64,000 bases of DNA from an uncultured Eubacteriales bacterium (GTDB lineage Bacteria; Bacillota; Clostridia; Christensenellales; UBA1242), in NCBI GenBank assembly GCA_948607205.1, contig CAPERS010000003.1:1-64000 (forward strand). Reading direction: 5' to 3'. Position 1 is the stretch's first letter; the number at the start of each line of letters is the position of its first letter. The notes below the pieces were generated by a model. That model was not told the origin of the DNA and did no database searches. It was given only the letters and a program-made list of their open reading frames with translations. Positions 8,409 to 16,720 of this stretch are shown here, piece by piece. The position numbers and the translations under genes were made by a program.

Positions 8409-9404
8409 ATGGAATTTAATATTTATATATTTATTGAACAAGCCAAACTTAGTCAAATTGAATTTGATATTGTGTCTATGCACAAGTTTTTTGCGTTGAA
8501 TGATAACTATTGCAAAAAACTTGTTTTTTTAAATTATGATAAAGATTCATGCTGGCAGGAACTTGAAAAGGAAGAAGAAAATAAAATTGTGTTTATGGAA
8601 AACTCTCAGATAGACGATTTCACATTTTCAAAACTTTCTTCACTTGGAAAATATATTGGCACGGTCGACGAGCAAGCTCTCGTTTTTGAAAAAGATGAAA
8701 AAAAGATTATATTTTTACCTATAGATAACGATTGGCAAAAACTTTTGAAAGAGATTTTGAAAAAACAAGAAGGTCGCAAAACATATTCCTTCCAAATCTT
8801 TGCATCAAATTTGCAAGATGTGAAAAATGAACTAGAAGACTTGAAAAAGTCTTTTGACAGCCTTTCTTATTCTCTTTTTTATAACAACTTGCTGTGCAAT
8901 GTTGTTCTGTCCTATCTTGGTCAGGAAGGTCAAATTGATGAAGTGCAATTGAGAGTTGCTTCAAAGTTTAAAGAAATGCTTATTGGCGAAAATGGTCTTG
9001 AAATTGAACAGGCGATTTTTGGACTTTTAAGACTTAAAAATTGCAAGATTGCAATCTTTGATAGCGCAACTGGCGGTCATCTTGAAAAAAGATTGTTTGA
9101 AGGTCAAAATTTTAATGAAGTTTTGGCACTTGCAAACATTGAAAGTGAAATTTGTCAGCCAAGTGCGGAAGGGGTATATAATTTTTCACTCAATAAACTC
9201 AAATCTTGCGGTTCTGACATTGTTTTTGCAATAACAAAAGTGCAGAAAGTTGATGATGAGGAATTCATTTTCGCAATTGCTGACAAAAAAGCCGTTCATG
9301 TTTTCAAAAATAAGTTTGTTGGACATGGAAATAAGATTATGGCATCAAATTCGGCGCTTTTTCAATTATTCAAAAAATTAAAGCAAAATGATTTTGCTTT
9401 TTAA
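8409..9404 (+). CDS. Degenerate CinA-like protein
   Basis: The gene sits exactly where cinA usually lies, between pgsA and recA. Its C-terminal third aligns by eye with the CinA/PncC nicotinamide-nucleotide amidase domain. IFDSATGGH (about residues 216-224) takes the place of the canonical AESCTGG, and a later segment ending FKNKFVGHGNKIMASNSALF matches the end of that domain. The catalytic serine-containing motif is altered and the usual GAVS and TGIAGP motifs are not visible, so deamidase activity is doubtful. The N-terminal part lacks a recognisable molybdopterin-binding-like domain and is shorter than in CinA (331 versus about 410 aa). GAGG precedes the ATG. The homology call rests on position plus remnant motifs. 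Confidence 0.6.
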   Translation: MEFNIYIFIEQAKLSQIEFDIVSMHKFFALNDNYCKKLVFLNYDKDSCWQELEKEEENKIVFMENSQIDDFTFSKLSSLGKYIGTVDEQALVFEKDEKKIIFLPIDNDWQKLLKEILKKQEGRKTYSFQIFASNLQDVKNELEDLKKSFDSLSYSLFYNNLLCNVVLSYLGQEGQIDEVQLRVASKFKEMLIGENGLEIEQAIFGLLRLKNCKIAIFDSATGGHLEKRLFEGQNFNEVLALANIESEICQPSAEGVYNFSLNKLKSCGSDIVFAITKVQKVDDEEFIFAIADKKAVHVFKNKFVGHGNKIMASNSALFQLFKKLKQNDFAF

Positions 9405-9461
9405 AGAAAATTTGTTAATATAGTAATGTAAAATAAAAGAAATATAAAAGGAAAAAGAAAT

Positions 9462-10487
9462 ATGGCTACAATTAAAGATTCAAAAAAAGATGCACTTGCT
9501 GATGCACTTCTCCAAATTGAAAAACAATATGGAAAAGGAGCAATCATGAAATTGGGAGATAGAGTAAATCAACCAATTGATGTTATTCCGACTGGATGCT
9601 TAACTCTCGACCTCGCGCTTGGAATTGGCGGAATCCCAAAAGGCAGAGTTGTGGAAATTTATGGTCCTGAATCTTCAGGAAAAACAACTGTTTCACTTCA
9701 TATAATTGCTGAGGCACAAAAGCAGGGCGGAACGGCTGCTTTTATTGATGCTGAGCATGCACTTGACCCTATTTATGCTGAAAAACTTGGCGTTAAACTT
9801 GAAGACTTACTTGTTTCTCAACCAGACAATGGTGAGCAAGCGCTTAACATCTGCGAAATGCTTGTTAAGTCTGGCTCTGTTGATATCGTGGTTGTTGACT
9901 CAGTGGCAGCACTCACTCCAAAGGCTGAAATTGATGGCGAGATGGGTGATAACCATGTCGGACTTCAAGCAAGAATGATGAGTCAAGCACTGCGAAAACT
10001 CACTGGCATTATCAATAAGTCAAACACAACTGTTATCTTCATCAACCAACTTCGCGAAAAGGTTGGCGTTATGTTTGGTTCTCCAGAAACAACAACTGGC
10101 GGTAAGGCACTTAAATTCTATTCTTCAATTCGCCTTGATGTTCGCAAAGTTGACACAATCAAAGACGGCACAAATATCACTGGTAACCGCACACGCGTGA
10201 AGGTTGTTAAAAACAAACTTGCACCTCCATTTAGAATAGCTGAATTTGATATCGTGTATGGAAAGGGTATCAGCCAAGTCGGATGTTTGGTTGACCTCGC
10301 TCTTAGCGGAGATATCATCAAAAAGTCAGGTTCTTGGTTCTCTTATAATGACGAAAAAATTGGTCAAGGTAAGGAAAATGTTAAGGCTTATCTTGAACAA
10401 AACACAGAGCTTTATAATGAAATTATGGATAAAGTTAAAGCACAAAGTGGTCTTGTGCCAACAGATGAAAGTTCAGACGAAGAGTAG
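9462..10487 (+). CDS. recA: RecA recombinase
   Basis: The ATP-dependent strand-exchange protein of homologous recombination and SOS co-protease. Walker [10 protein letters not shown] lies at about residues 68-76 and Walker [11 protein letters not shown] near 145. The DNA-binding loop regions MSQALRKL and INQLREK...GSPETTTGG are intact, and the acidic C-terminus (DESSDEE) is typical. At 341 aa it has normal length. AAAAGGAAAA precedes the ATG. There is no evident LexA-type operator in the short upstream gap, though I cannot exclude one. A structured GC-rich element begins at the base after the stop codon. Confidence 0.98.
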   Translation: MATIKDSKKDALADALLQIEKQYGKGAIMKLGDRVNQPIDVIPTGCLTLDLALGIGGIPKGRVVEIYGPESSGKTTVSLHIIAEAQKQGGTAAFIDAEHALDPIYAEKLGVKLEDLLVSQPDNGEQALNICEMLVKSGSVDIVVVDSVAALTPKAEIDGEMGDNHVGLQARMMSQALRKLTGIINKSNTTVIFINQLREKVGVMFGSPETTTGGKALKFYSSIRLDVRKVDTIKDGTNITGNRTRVKVVKNKLAPPFRIAEFDIVYGKGISQVGCLVDLALSGDIIKKSGSWFSYNDEKIGQGKENVKAYLEQNTELYNEIMDKVKAQSGLVPTDESSDEE

Positions 10488-10581
10488 AGCGCGCGGAAAT
10501 CATTTTTGCTTCCGCAAAAATGAAAATTGCGCTCTCTCGCGCAATTTTGCATGACTGAAAGTCATGCAATTTTCGCGCGCT
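10488..10581. repeat. Cloverleaf element A: outer stem with three nested hairpins
   Basis: Hand-paired structure. The outer stem is 10488-10500 with 10569-10581 (13 bp, one G-U). Inside are three back-to-back hairpins: 10501-10509/10514-10522 (9 bp), 10523-10532/10539-10548 (10 bp) and 10549-10555/10561-10567 (7 bp). Only one base (10568) between them is unpaired. The element is far more GC-rich than its surroundings and starts directly after the recA stop. Related elements are at 18690 and 55413. The 7-bp hairpin has the same arms, GCATGAC/GTCATGC, as one in element B. Confidence 0.9.
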
Positions 10582-10621
10582 TCGGGCGAACAAAATTTTC
10601 TATAAGTATTTTCTATTAAAA

Positions 10622-10646
10622 AAAAGTGGCTAAATATACCACTTTT
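10622..10646. terminator. Bidirectional terminator between recA and pbp
   Basis: The stem AAAAGTGG/CCACTTTT (10622-10629, 10639-10646) has an A run on its left and a T-rich run on its right, so it can terminate on both strands. The stop codon of the minus-strand penicillin-binding protein gene lies in the loop. Confidence 0.75.
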
Positions 10647-12864
10647 CTTTTTCAACTTTCTTTGGGGTTTTGATAAGTTCAAAGTCACAAACATTTTCAT
10701 TTTTGTTTTGTCCAACATAACTTGAAACAATATAGAATTTCTCTTTCTCACTTGGCAAACTGAGGTTGACAATCTGCTTTCCATCTTTGCCGGTTATTGT
10801 GAACACTTTATCTCGTTCTTTAAGTGAGCCTTGATAAATGTCATAGGATACATAGTTTTTGCAAGCAATTGTCAAAATCGCTTTGTTGCCGTCAACCAAA
10901 CTTTTGTATTCCGGCTCTTCAAGTTTTGTCCATTTGCTTGAAGTGTCTGTTGGCAGATTGAAAAGAGAGAACATCTCTGATTTTTTATACCTATCTGGAG
11001 TGAAAGCGTTTGCAAGCACGATGCGGTGATTTTCGTCCAATTCGGTCAGGTCAATGTCGCGTTCAACAATGCTGTCAGGTTTTGTGAAGGTTGAATCATC
11101 TTCAATTTGCGAGAAGAAAGATTTTGCAATCTCGGTTGGTTGATTTCCGCCAGCACAAGAAATAGGTGTGTTATCAAGATTGCCAATCCAAACACCACAA
11201 GTGTAGGCTTTTGAATAGGTCATGTTCCATGCGTCCAGATTGAGTCGAGTGCCTTTCTTGCCAACAGTTCCTGTCTTAGACGCAAGCATTTTGTCAAGTG
11301 TGGCGAGTTTTTTTGCAGTTCCTGTTTGCGCGCAAGTGACAAGCATGTCGTTAATCATGTATGACGCGTCTTCACGCAAAGCATTCCTTTCTTCAGGTTT
11401 ATGAATATAGACCAGTTTGTTGTTTTTGTCGGTGATGTATGAAATGAATTTTGGTGCGCTGTATCTGCCTTCGTTGGCAAAGGTCGAATAAGCACCAGCA
11501 AGGTCGAGAATGTTTGTTCCATATGTCATACCGCCAAGCGCAAGTGCATATGAGTCGTCGCTTTCATCGAAGTTGATTCCCATATCTTCGGCATAGGATT
11601 TTGCTTTGTCAATTCCAACATAAGAAAGAACCTTGACTGCAGGAATGTTGATGGACTTTGCAAGCGCCTCTCTTGCGCTGACATATCCGCGATAAACTTC
11701 GCCAACGTTTTTTGGATTATATCCAGCAATTGTTGTTTGCTCGTCGAGAAGTTGTGTGCTTGGATAAATTATATCTTCGTTAAGAGCAGGTGAATAGACA
11801 AGAATTGGCTTTATAAGCGAGCCGGGCTGACGTTTGGCGTCAAGAATTTTGTATGGGCTTGACCCAACATACGCAACGACTGCGTGCCTAGCATTGTCAA
11901 GCACAATTCCTGCATGATTGTTTTCGGTTTGATTTGCCTCGATTGCATTTTCAAGTGCGGTCTGCATTTCTTGGTTTTGATAGGTATAAATCTTGTAACC
12001 GCCAATTGCAATTTGTCTTGCAGGCATTGAAAGAATGGAAATTGCTTCGTCTATCGCCGATTGACTGAAAGAATTGAGTTTGTTTTCTTTTTCGGTGTTA
12101 AGATTGAGCTCAATTTCGCTGTTTTGTGCAGTGAGAAGTTCTTGGGTTGATATCTTTCCGTCTTTCGCCATCTCTGAAAGCACAAGATTGCGCCTTTTTA
12201 AGCAGTTGTCATAATGCGAAATTGGTGAATACTTGCTCGGTGATTTGATAATTCCTGCAAGGACAGCACCTTCTTGCAGATTGAGTTCATGCGCAGACTT
12301 TGAAAAATAATAGTTGGATGCATTCTCAATTCCATAACAGTTGTTACCAAAATAGATTATGTTCAAATATTGTTCTAAGATTTCTTCCTTTGAAAACTTG
12401 CTTTCAACCTTTCGACTTAAAGCGATTTCCTTAATTTTGCGGTTAAAGGTTTTTTCGCTTGAAAGTTGGGTGTTTTTGACAAGTTGCTGTGTTATTGTTG
12501 AAGCGCCTTCTTTAAAGGACGCAGTTTTAAGATTTTTGACCATGGCTCCCAAAATTCGTTTGAAATTGATACCATTGTGTGAATAAAAATTTTTGTCCTC
12601 AATTGAAATGAAAGCCTCTTTCGTTTGCTCAGGAATGCTGTCAAACTTGACATAACTGCCGTTAAAAGTGTTGTTTTCCTTGATTTCCTTGTTGTCATTG
12701 TCATAAATGGCAATTGCAAGACTTGGCGAAGTGAGTTTTTCTTCGTCAAGTTCAATCTTCATGGCAGAGGAGTAAATTGAAAGGATATAGAAACCCAGCG
12801 CAAGAAAAGTTGCGATAAACAGCCCAAGCAAAGTAAGCAAAATTATCTTGACAATTTTTTTCAT
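10630..12864 (-). CDS. Class A penicillin-binding protein (PBP1A family)
   Basis: A bifunctional murein synthase that polymerises lipid II and crosslinks stem peptides outside the membrane. An N-terminal anchor spans about residues 5-30. The GT51 transglycosylase domain (about 75-245) has EDKNFYSHNGI and EGASTITQQLVKN. The transpeptidase domain has the catalytic SLIK tetrad in RQPGSLIKP near residue 350, the SIN motif in LAKSINIP and KTG in LASKTGTVGKKG. About 100 C-terminal residues form a further, poorly conserved module. At 744 aa it fits the family. It is transcribed away from miaB and converges on recA, with a shared bidirectional terminator. No strong Shine-Dalgarno sequence precedes the ATG. 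Confidence 0.93.
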   Translation of the reverse strand: MKKIVKIILLTLLGLFIATFLALGFYILSIYSSAMKIELDEEKLTSPSLAIAIYDNDNKEIKENNTFNGSYVKFDSIPEQTKEAFISIEDKNFYSHNGINFKRILGAMVKNLKTASFKEGASTITQQLVKNTQLSSEKTFNRKIKEIALSRKVESKFSKEEILEQYLNIIYFGNNCYGIENASNYYFSKSAHELNLQEGAVLAGIIKSPSKYSPISHYDNCLKRRNLVLSEMAKDGKISTQELLTAQNSEIELNLNTEKENKLNSFSQSAIDEAISILSMPARQIAIGGYKIYTYQNQEMQTALENAIEANQTENNHAGIVLDNARHAVVAYVGSSPYKILDAKRQPGSLIKPILVYSPALNEDIIYPSTQLLDEQTTIAGYNPKNVGEVYRGYVSAREALAKSINIPAVKVLSYVGIDKAKSYAEDMGINFDESDDSYALALGGMTYGTNILDLAGAYSTFANEGRYSAPKFISYITDKNNKLVYIHKPEERNALREDASYMINDMLVTCAQTGTAKKLATLDKMLASKTGTVGKKGTRLNLDAWNMTYSKAYTCGVWIGNLDNTPISCAGGNQPTEIAKSFFSQIEDDSTFTKPDSIVERDIDLTELDENHRIVLANAFTPDRYKKSEMFSLFNLPTDTSSKWTKLEEPEYKSLVDGNKAILTIACKNYVSYDIYQGSLKERDKVFTITGKDGKQIVNLSLPSEKEKFYIVSSYVGQNKNENVCDFELIKTPKKVEKEKWYI

Positions 12865-12918
12865 CGGGTTTATTATGTTCTAAAGTTAAGAAAATATTTA
12901 CATGATACATAATTTCAT

Positions 12919-12947
12919 TTGATAAAATGACAAATTTATTGTATAAT
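12919..12947 (+). promoter_or_regulatory. Promoter of the miaB-mutS-mutL operon
   Basis: TTGATA (12919-12924), 17 bp, TATAAT (12942-12947). It lies in the divergent gap between the pbp and miaB genes and gives a leader of about 35 bases before miaB. Confidence 0.75.
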
Positions 12948-12989
12948 CTGAAGTGTAAGAAATTTTTTTTACTTTTTCGAGGAATTTAT

Positions 12990-14114
12990 ATGAAATACTT
13001 TATTGTGACCTATGGTTGCCAGATGAATGTGCATGAATCAGAAAAAATTGCAACCATACTTGAAAATATGGGCTATGAATGTGGGCAATCGCGAGATGAG
13101 GCTGACATAATTGTTTTCAACACCTGTGCAATTCGCGAGGGCGCTGAAGACAGAGTTTTTGGCAATGTTGGCGCTCTTAAAAAACTTAAAAGAAAGAACA
13201 AGAACCTCATAATCGCACTTTGTGGATGCATGACACAAAAGGAAAAAACTGCTGATTATATTATGAGGACTTTTCCATTTGTCGATATCTGCATAGGAAC
13301 GTTTAATCTTTCAAAACTTGGTGACTATATCGAGGCTGTCAAGTTTGGAAGAAAGAGAAAAACTGAAATTTGGCAGGAAGGCGACATCGACGAAAGCATT
13401 CCATACACCAGAACGAGTGGCGAAAACGCGTGGGTTAATATCATGCAAGGTTGCAATAACTTTTGCACATATTGCATTGTGCCTTATGTTAAAGGTCGCG
13501 AGAAAAGCAGAAAGGAAGAAGATATTCTCAATGAAATAAAAGACATAATTTCACAAAAGAAATATAAAAAGATAACCTTGCTTGGTCAAAACGTCAATTC
13601 TTATGGCAAAGATTTGAAACCGCAAGTGCCATTTGCAAAACTTTTGAAAGATATTTGTGCGCTTGAAGGTGATTTTGCGCTGAGTTTTATGACCTCTCAT
13701 CCAAAGGATTTAACCGATGAGGTTATTGACACAATTGCAAAGGAAGATAAGATTGAAAAGTATATTCATTTGCCAGCGCAAAGCGGAGATAACCGCATTT
13801 TGAAACTGATGAACAGAAAATATACGCGTGAGGACTATATAAAAATCATAGATAAAATTCATGAAAGAATTCCATCTTGCAGAATCACATCTGACTATAT
13901 CGTCGGCTTCCCAACTGAAACAGAAGAAGAGTTTGAAAGAACAATGTCACTTGTTGAGTATGTTAAATATGATAACATCTTTGCTTTTATGTATTCTGCT
14001 CGCGAAGGAACGGTTGCAAGCAAAATGGATGGGCAGATTGATGACAAGATAAAACATGAGCGTGTGAACAGACTACTAGCGCTTGTGAAAGAATTGCAAA
14101 AGGAGGAAAAATGA
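12990..14114 (+). CDS. miaB: tRNA-2-methylthio-N6-dimethylallyladenosine synthase MiaB, TRAM-less
   Basis: A radical SAM enzyme that methylthiolates isopentenyl-A37 of tRNAs reading UNN codons. It would act after MiaA, encoded 5.8 kb downstream. The auxiliary-cluster domain (YGCQMNVHESE, FNTCAIREGAEDR, CGCM) and the radical SAM motif CNNFCTYCIVPYVKGREKSR are intact. The protein ends at RVNRLLALVKELQKEEK, just where the C-terminal TRAM RNA-binding domain should begin. It is therefore 374 aa rather than about 440. The terminal codons double as the mutS ribosome binding site, and the stop overlaps the mutS ATG. I chose ATG 12990, preceded by GAGGAA at 12979-12984, over an upstream start at 12927 that would place the promoter within the gene. 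Confidence 0.93.
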   Translation: MKYFIVTYGCQMNVHESEKIATILENMGYECGQSRDEADIIVFNTCAIREGAEDRVFGNVGALKKLKRKNKNLIIALCGCMTQKEKTADYIMRTFPFVDICIGTFNLSKLGDYIEAVKFGRKRKTEIWQEGDIDESIPYTRTSGENAWVNIMQGCNNFCTYCIVPYVKGREKSRKEEDILNEIKDIISQKKYKKITLLGQNVNSYGKDLKPQVPFAKLLKDICALEGDFALSFMTSHPKDLTDEVIDTIAKEDKIEKYIHLPAQSGDNRILKLMNRKYTREDYIKIIDKIHERIPSCRITSDYIVGFPTETEEEFERTMSLVEYVKYDNIFAFMYSAREGTVASKMDGQIDDKIKHERVNRLLALVKELQKEEK

Positions 14115-16720
14115 CCAAGAAAATTGAAAACGCGCCATCTCCAATGATGAAAGAATATCTTTTGACCAAAGAGCAATATAAAGATTGCATTCTTTTTTAT
14201 CGACTTGGCGACTTTTATGAAATGTTTTTTGACGACGCAGTGACTGTTGCTGATGAACTCGATTTGGTTTTGACTGGCAAACAGTGCGGAATGACAAGTA
14301 AAGCACCAATGTGCGGTGTTCCACATCATGCGGTTATGAGTTATGTCGCAAGACTTGTCAATCTTGGCTATAAAGTTGCAATTTGTGAGCAGGTTGCAAC
14401 GCCTGACGATAAACAAAAGCAGTTCAAACGTGAGGTTTCAAGAATAATAACTCCGGGAACACTTATTGACGAAGAAGTGATTGCTGATAAGCGAAGCAAC
14501 TATCTTTTGTCTATCTTTGGCGATGAAGATAAAGTTGGAATAAGTTATATTGACATTTCAACAGGTGAGTTTGAAACCCTTCAAATTGAAAGCGATGTCA
14601 AAGCATCTCTTGCTAATCATTTGTCAAGAATTATGCCTGCTGAAATTATTGCAAACGCTCAAGGCAAGGTCATTTTTGACAGCATTGATGCCAATATAAA
14701 AGATATGCTCCCAAAATGTCAGGTTTATTATGAATGGGCATATTCTCAAAACAGAGCAAATGAAAACTTGAAAATGCAACTCGGTGAAAACTATGCCAAA
14801 GTCTTTGAACTCAAAGAGGGCGGGCTTATGGCTTGCGCTTCAAGCGGAATTATCGAATATGTCAACGAAACGCAAAAGCGCAACATGGGAATTATCACCA
14901 AAATAAAGGTTGTCAAAGATAAGCATTATATGACAATCGATTTCAATTCTCGTCGCAATCTTGAACTGATTGAAAGCACGCAAAGTCGCAGTAAGCGCGG
15001 TTCTCTTTTTGGCGTTGTTGACAAAACAAAAACAAAAATGGGCGGACGAAGACTCAGAAAAATGTTTGAAGAACCTCTTCAAAATTCTAAGGAGATAAAC
15101 GAAAGGCTCAATAACGTTGAGGAGTTTGTCAAAAAACTTGTTGTGAGAGACAGACTTAGGGCTATTTTTGCCAAAATAGGTGACATAGAACGCCTTGCAG
15201 GACGCATTGCTTATGGAAATGTTAAGCCCAAAGACCTTATAAAACTCAAAGATTCACTTCTTGATGTTCCAACTATTAAGGATATTTTAAAAGATTTTCA
15301 AAGTCGTGAAATAAAAGAACTCAGCAACAATCTCGGTGATTTCAGCGAAATTTGTGATTTGATTGAACGTGCAATCGACATTGATAAACTTGATAACAAG
15401 ACAGGCTTTATTAAAGCAGGATTCCACGAGCAACTCGACAAATTTAGGGGCGCTGGCAAGCAGGCAAGTCAGTGGCTTGACGCGCTCCTGCAAAAAGAAG
15501 CCGAGGCAACAGGGATCAAGAATCTCAAAATAGACAGAAATCGTGTGTTCGGCTACTTCTTTGAAGTGAACAAAAGCCAACTTGACAAAGTTCCACTTCA
15601 CTTTGAAAGAAAACAAACTATTTCAAATAATGAACGTTTCACAACGCCAGACCTTAAAGCATTGGAAAAAGATATCGTCGGTTCAGAAGAAAATGCACTC
15701 AAACTTGAATCATTGCTATATCAAAGATTGCTTGACCATCTCAAAGAATATATCTCACGTTTTCAACAAACGGCTTATGCAATCGGTTGCCTCGATGCCT
15801 ATATCTCATTGGCAGAATGCGCTGTTGTTAATAACTATTGCAGACCTGTCATCAACGATAAAGTTGAGCATATAAAAATTGTCGATGGAAGACACCCAGT
15901 TGTTGAAACCTTTTCAAAAAATGGCTCTTTCATTGCAAACGACACATACTTGAATGAAAGCACAGATAGGGTTATGATAATCACAGGACCAAATATGGCA
16001 GGAAAAAGCACTTATATGCGTCAAGTCGCTCTTATAACTTATCTTGCTCATATAGGAAGTTTTGTTCCTGCAAGACAGGCAGAAATTGCAATAACAGACC
16101 GTATCTTCACAAGAATTGGTGCAAGTGATGACCTGGCGTCTGGACAAAGCACTTTCATGGTTGAGATGAGCGAGGTTGCGCTTATTCTTGCAAATGCAAC
16201 CAATAAAAGCCTTATTCTGCTAGATGAAGTTGGAAGAGGCACATCAACTTTTGATGGTCTGAGCATTGCTTGGTCGGTTATTGAATATATAAGCAAAAAT
16301 TTTGCGTCAAAAACGCTTTTTGCAACTCATTATCATGAATTAACAGACCTTGAAGGAGTGCTTGAAGGTGTCAAAAATTATAAAATTTCTGTCAAAGAAA
16401 CTGAGGACTCTGTGGTGTTCTTGCGCAAGATTTTGCGTGGCGGAACAAACAAAAGCTTTGGTATTGAAGTTGCAACAATTGCCGGAGTTCCAAAAGATGT
16501 CATATCAAGGGCGCGCGAAATTTGCTCAGCGCTTGAAAGAGTTAACACAAAACTTGACCTAAACGTCTTCAATGAAAAGAAGGAAGTTGCTGAGGAGAAC
16601 ACAAAACTTGCACTTTCAATTTTAAACAGTCTTAAAGATATAGATATGAACAGGATTTCACCAATGACTGCATTTGATTTACTCAATGATATTGTCACAC
16701 GTGCAAAGGAGGAAAGATGA
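14111..16720 (+). CDS. mutS: DNA mismatch repair protein MutS
   Basis: The mismatch-recognising ATPase that recruits MutL. The N-terminal mismatch-binding domain carries the Phe-x-Glu wedge region in YRLGDFYEMF (about residues 34-43). Connector, lever and clamp domains follow, then the ABC-type ATPase with Walker A GPNMAGKST near 623, Walker B LILLDEVGRGTSTFDG and the conserved THYHEL. At 869 aa it has normal length. It starts with an ATGA overlap with miaB behind AAAAGGAGG, and its own stop overlaps the mutL ATG, so miaB, mutS and mutL are tightly coupled. Nothing looks degenerate. Confidence 0.97.
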   Translation: MTKKIENAPSPMMKEYLLTKEQYKDCILFYRLGDFYEMFFDDAVTVADELDLVLTGKQCGMTSKAPMCGVPHHAVMSYVARLVNLGYKVAICEQVATPDDKQKQFKREVSRIITPGTLIDEEVIADKRSNYLLSIFGDEDKVGISYIDISTGEFETLQIESDVKASLANHLSRIMPAEIIANAQGKVIFDSIDANIKDMLPKCQVYYEWAYSQNRANENLKMQLGENYAKVFELKEGGLMACASSGIIEYVNETQKRNMGIITKIKVVKDKHYMTIDFNSRRNLELIESTQSRSKRGSLFGVVDKTKTKMGGRRLRKMFEEPLQNSKEINERLNNVEEFVKKLVVRDRLRAIFAKIGDIERLAGRIAYGNVKPKDLIKLKDSLLDVPTIKDILKDFQSREIKELSNNLGDFSEICDLIERAIDIDKLDNKTGFIKAGFHEQLDKFRGAGKQASQWLDALLQKEAEATGIKNLKIDRNRVFGYFFEVNKSQLDKVPLHFERKQTISNNERFTTPDLKALEKDIVGSEENALKLESLLYQRLLDHLKEYISRFQQTAYAIGCLDAYISLAECAVVNNYCRPVINDKVEHIKIVDGRHPVVETFSKNGSFIANDTYLNESTDRVMIITGPNMAGKSTYMRQVALITYLAHIGSFVPARQAEIAITDRIFTRIGASDDLASGQSTFMVEMSEVALILANATNKSLILLDEVGRGTSTFDGLSIAWSVIEYISKNFASKTLFATHYHELTDLEGVLEGVKNYKISVKETEDSVVFLRKILRGGTNKSFGIEVATIAGVPKDVISRAREICSALERVNTKLDLNVFNEKKEVAEENTKLALSILNSLKDIDMNRISPMTAFDLLNDIVTRAKEER

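Noticed and set aside
10488..10581. Cloverleaf elements considered as tRNA genes
   Set aside because: The four-way shape is tRNA-like, but stems are 7-16 bp, there is no T-arm consensus, no anticodon-loop context and no acceptor-type end. The same holds for 18690-18787 and 55413-55533.
12927..12989. Longer start for miaB
   Set aside because: It would put the -10 box inside the gene, adds non-homologous residues before the conserved YGCQMN start, and has no ribosome binding site.
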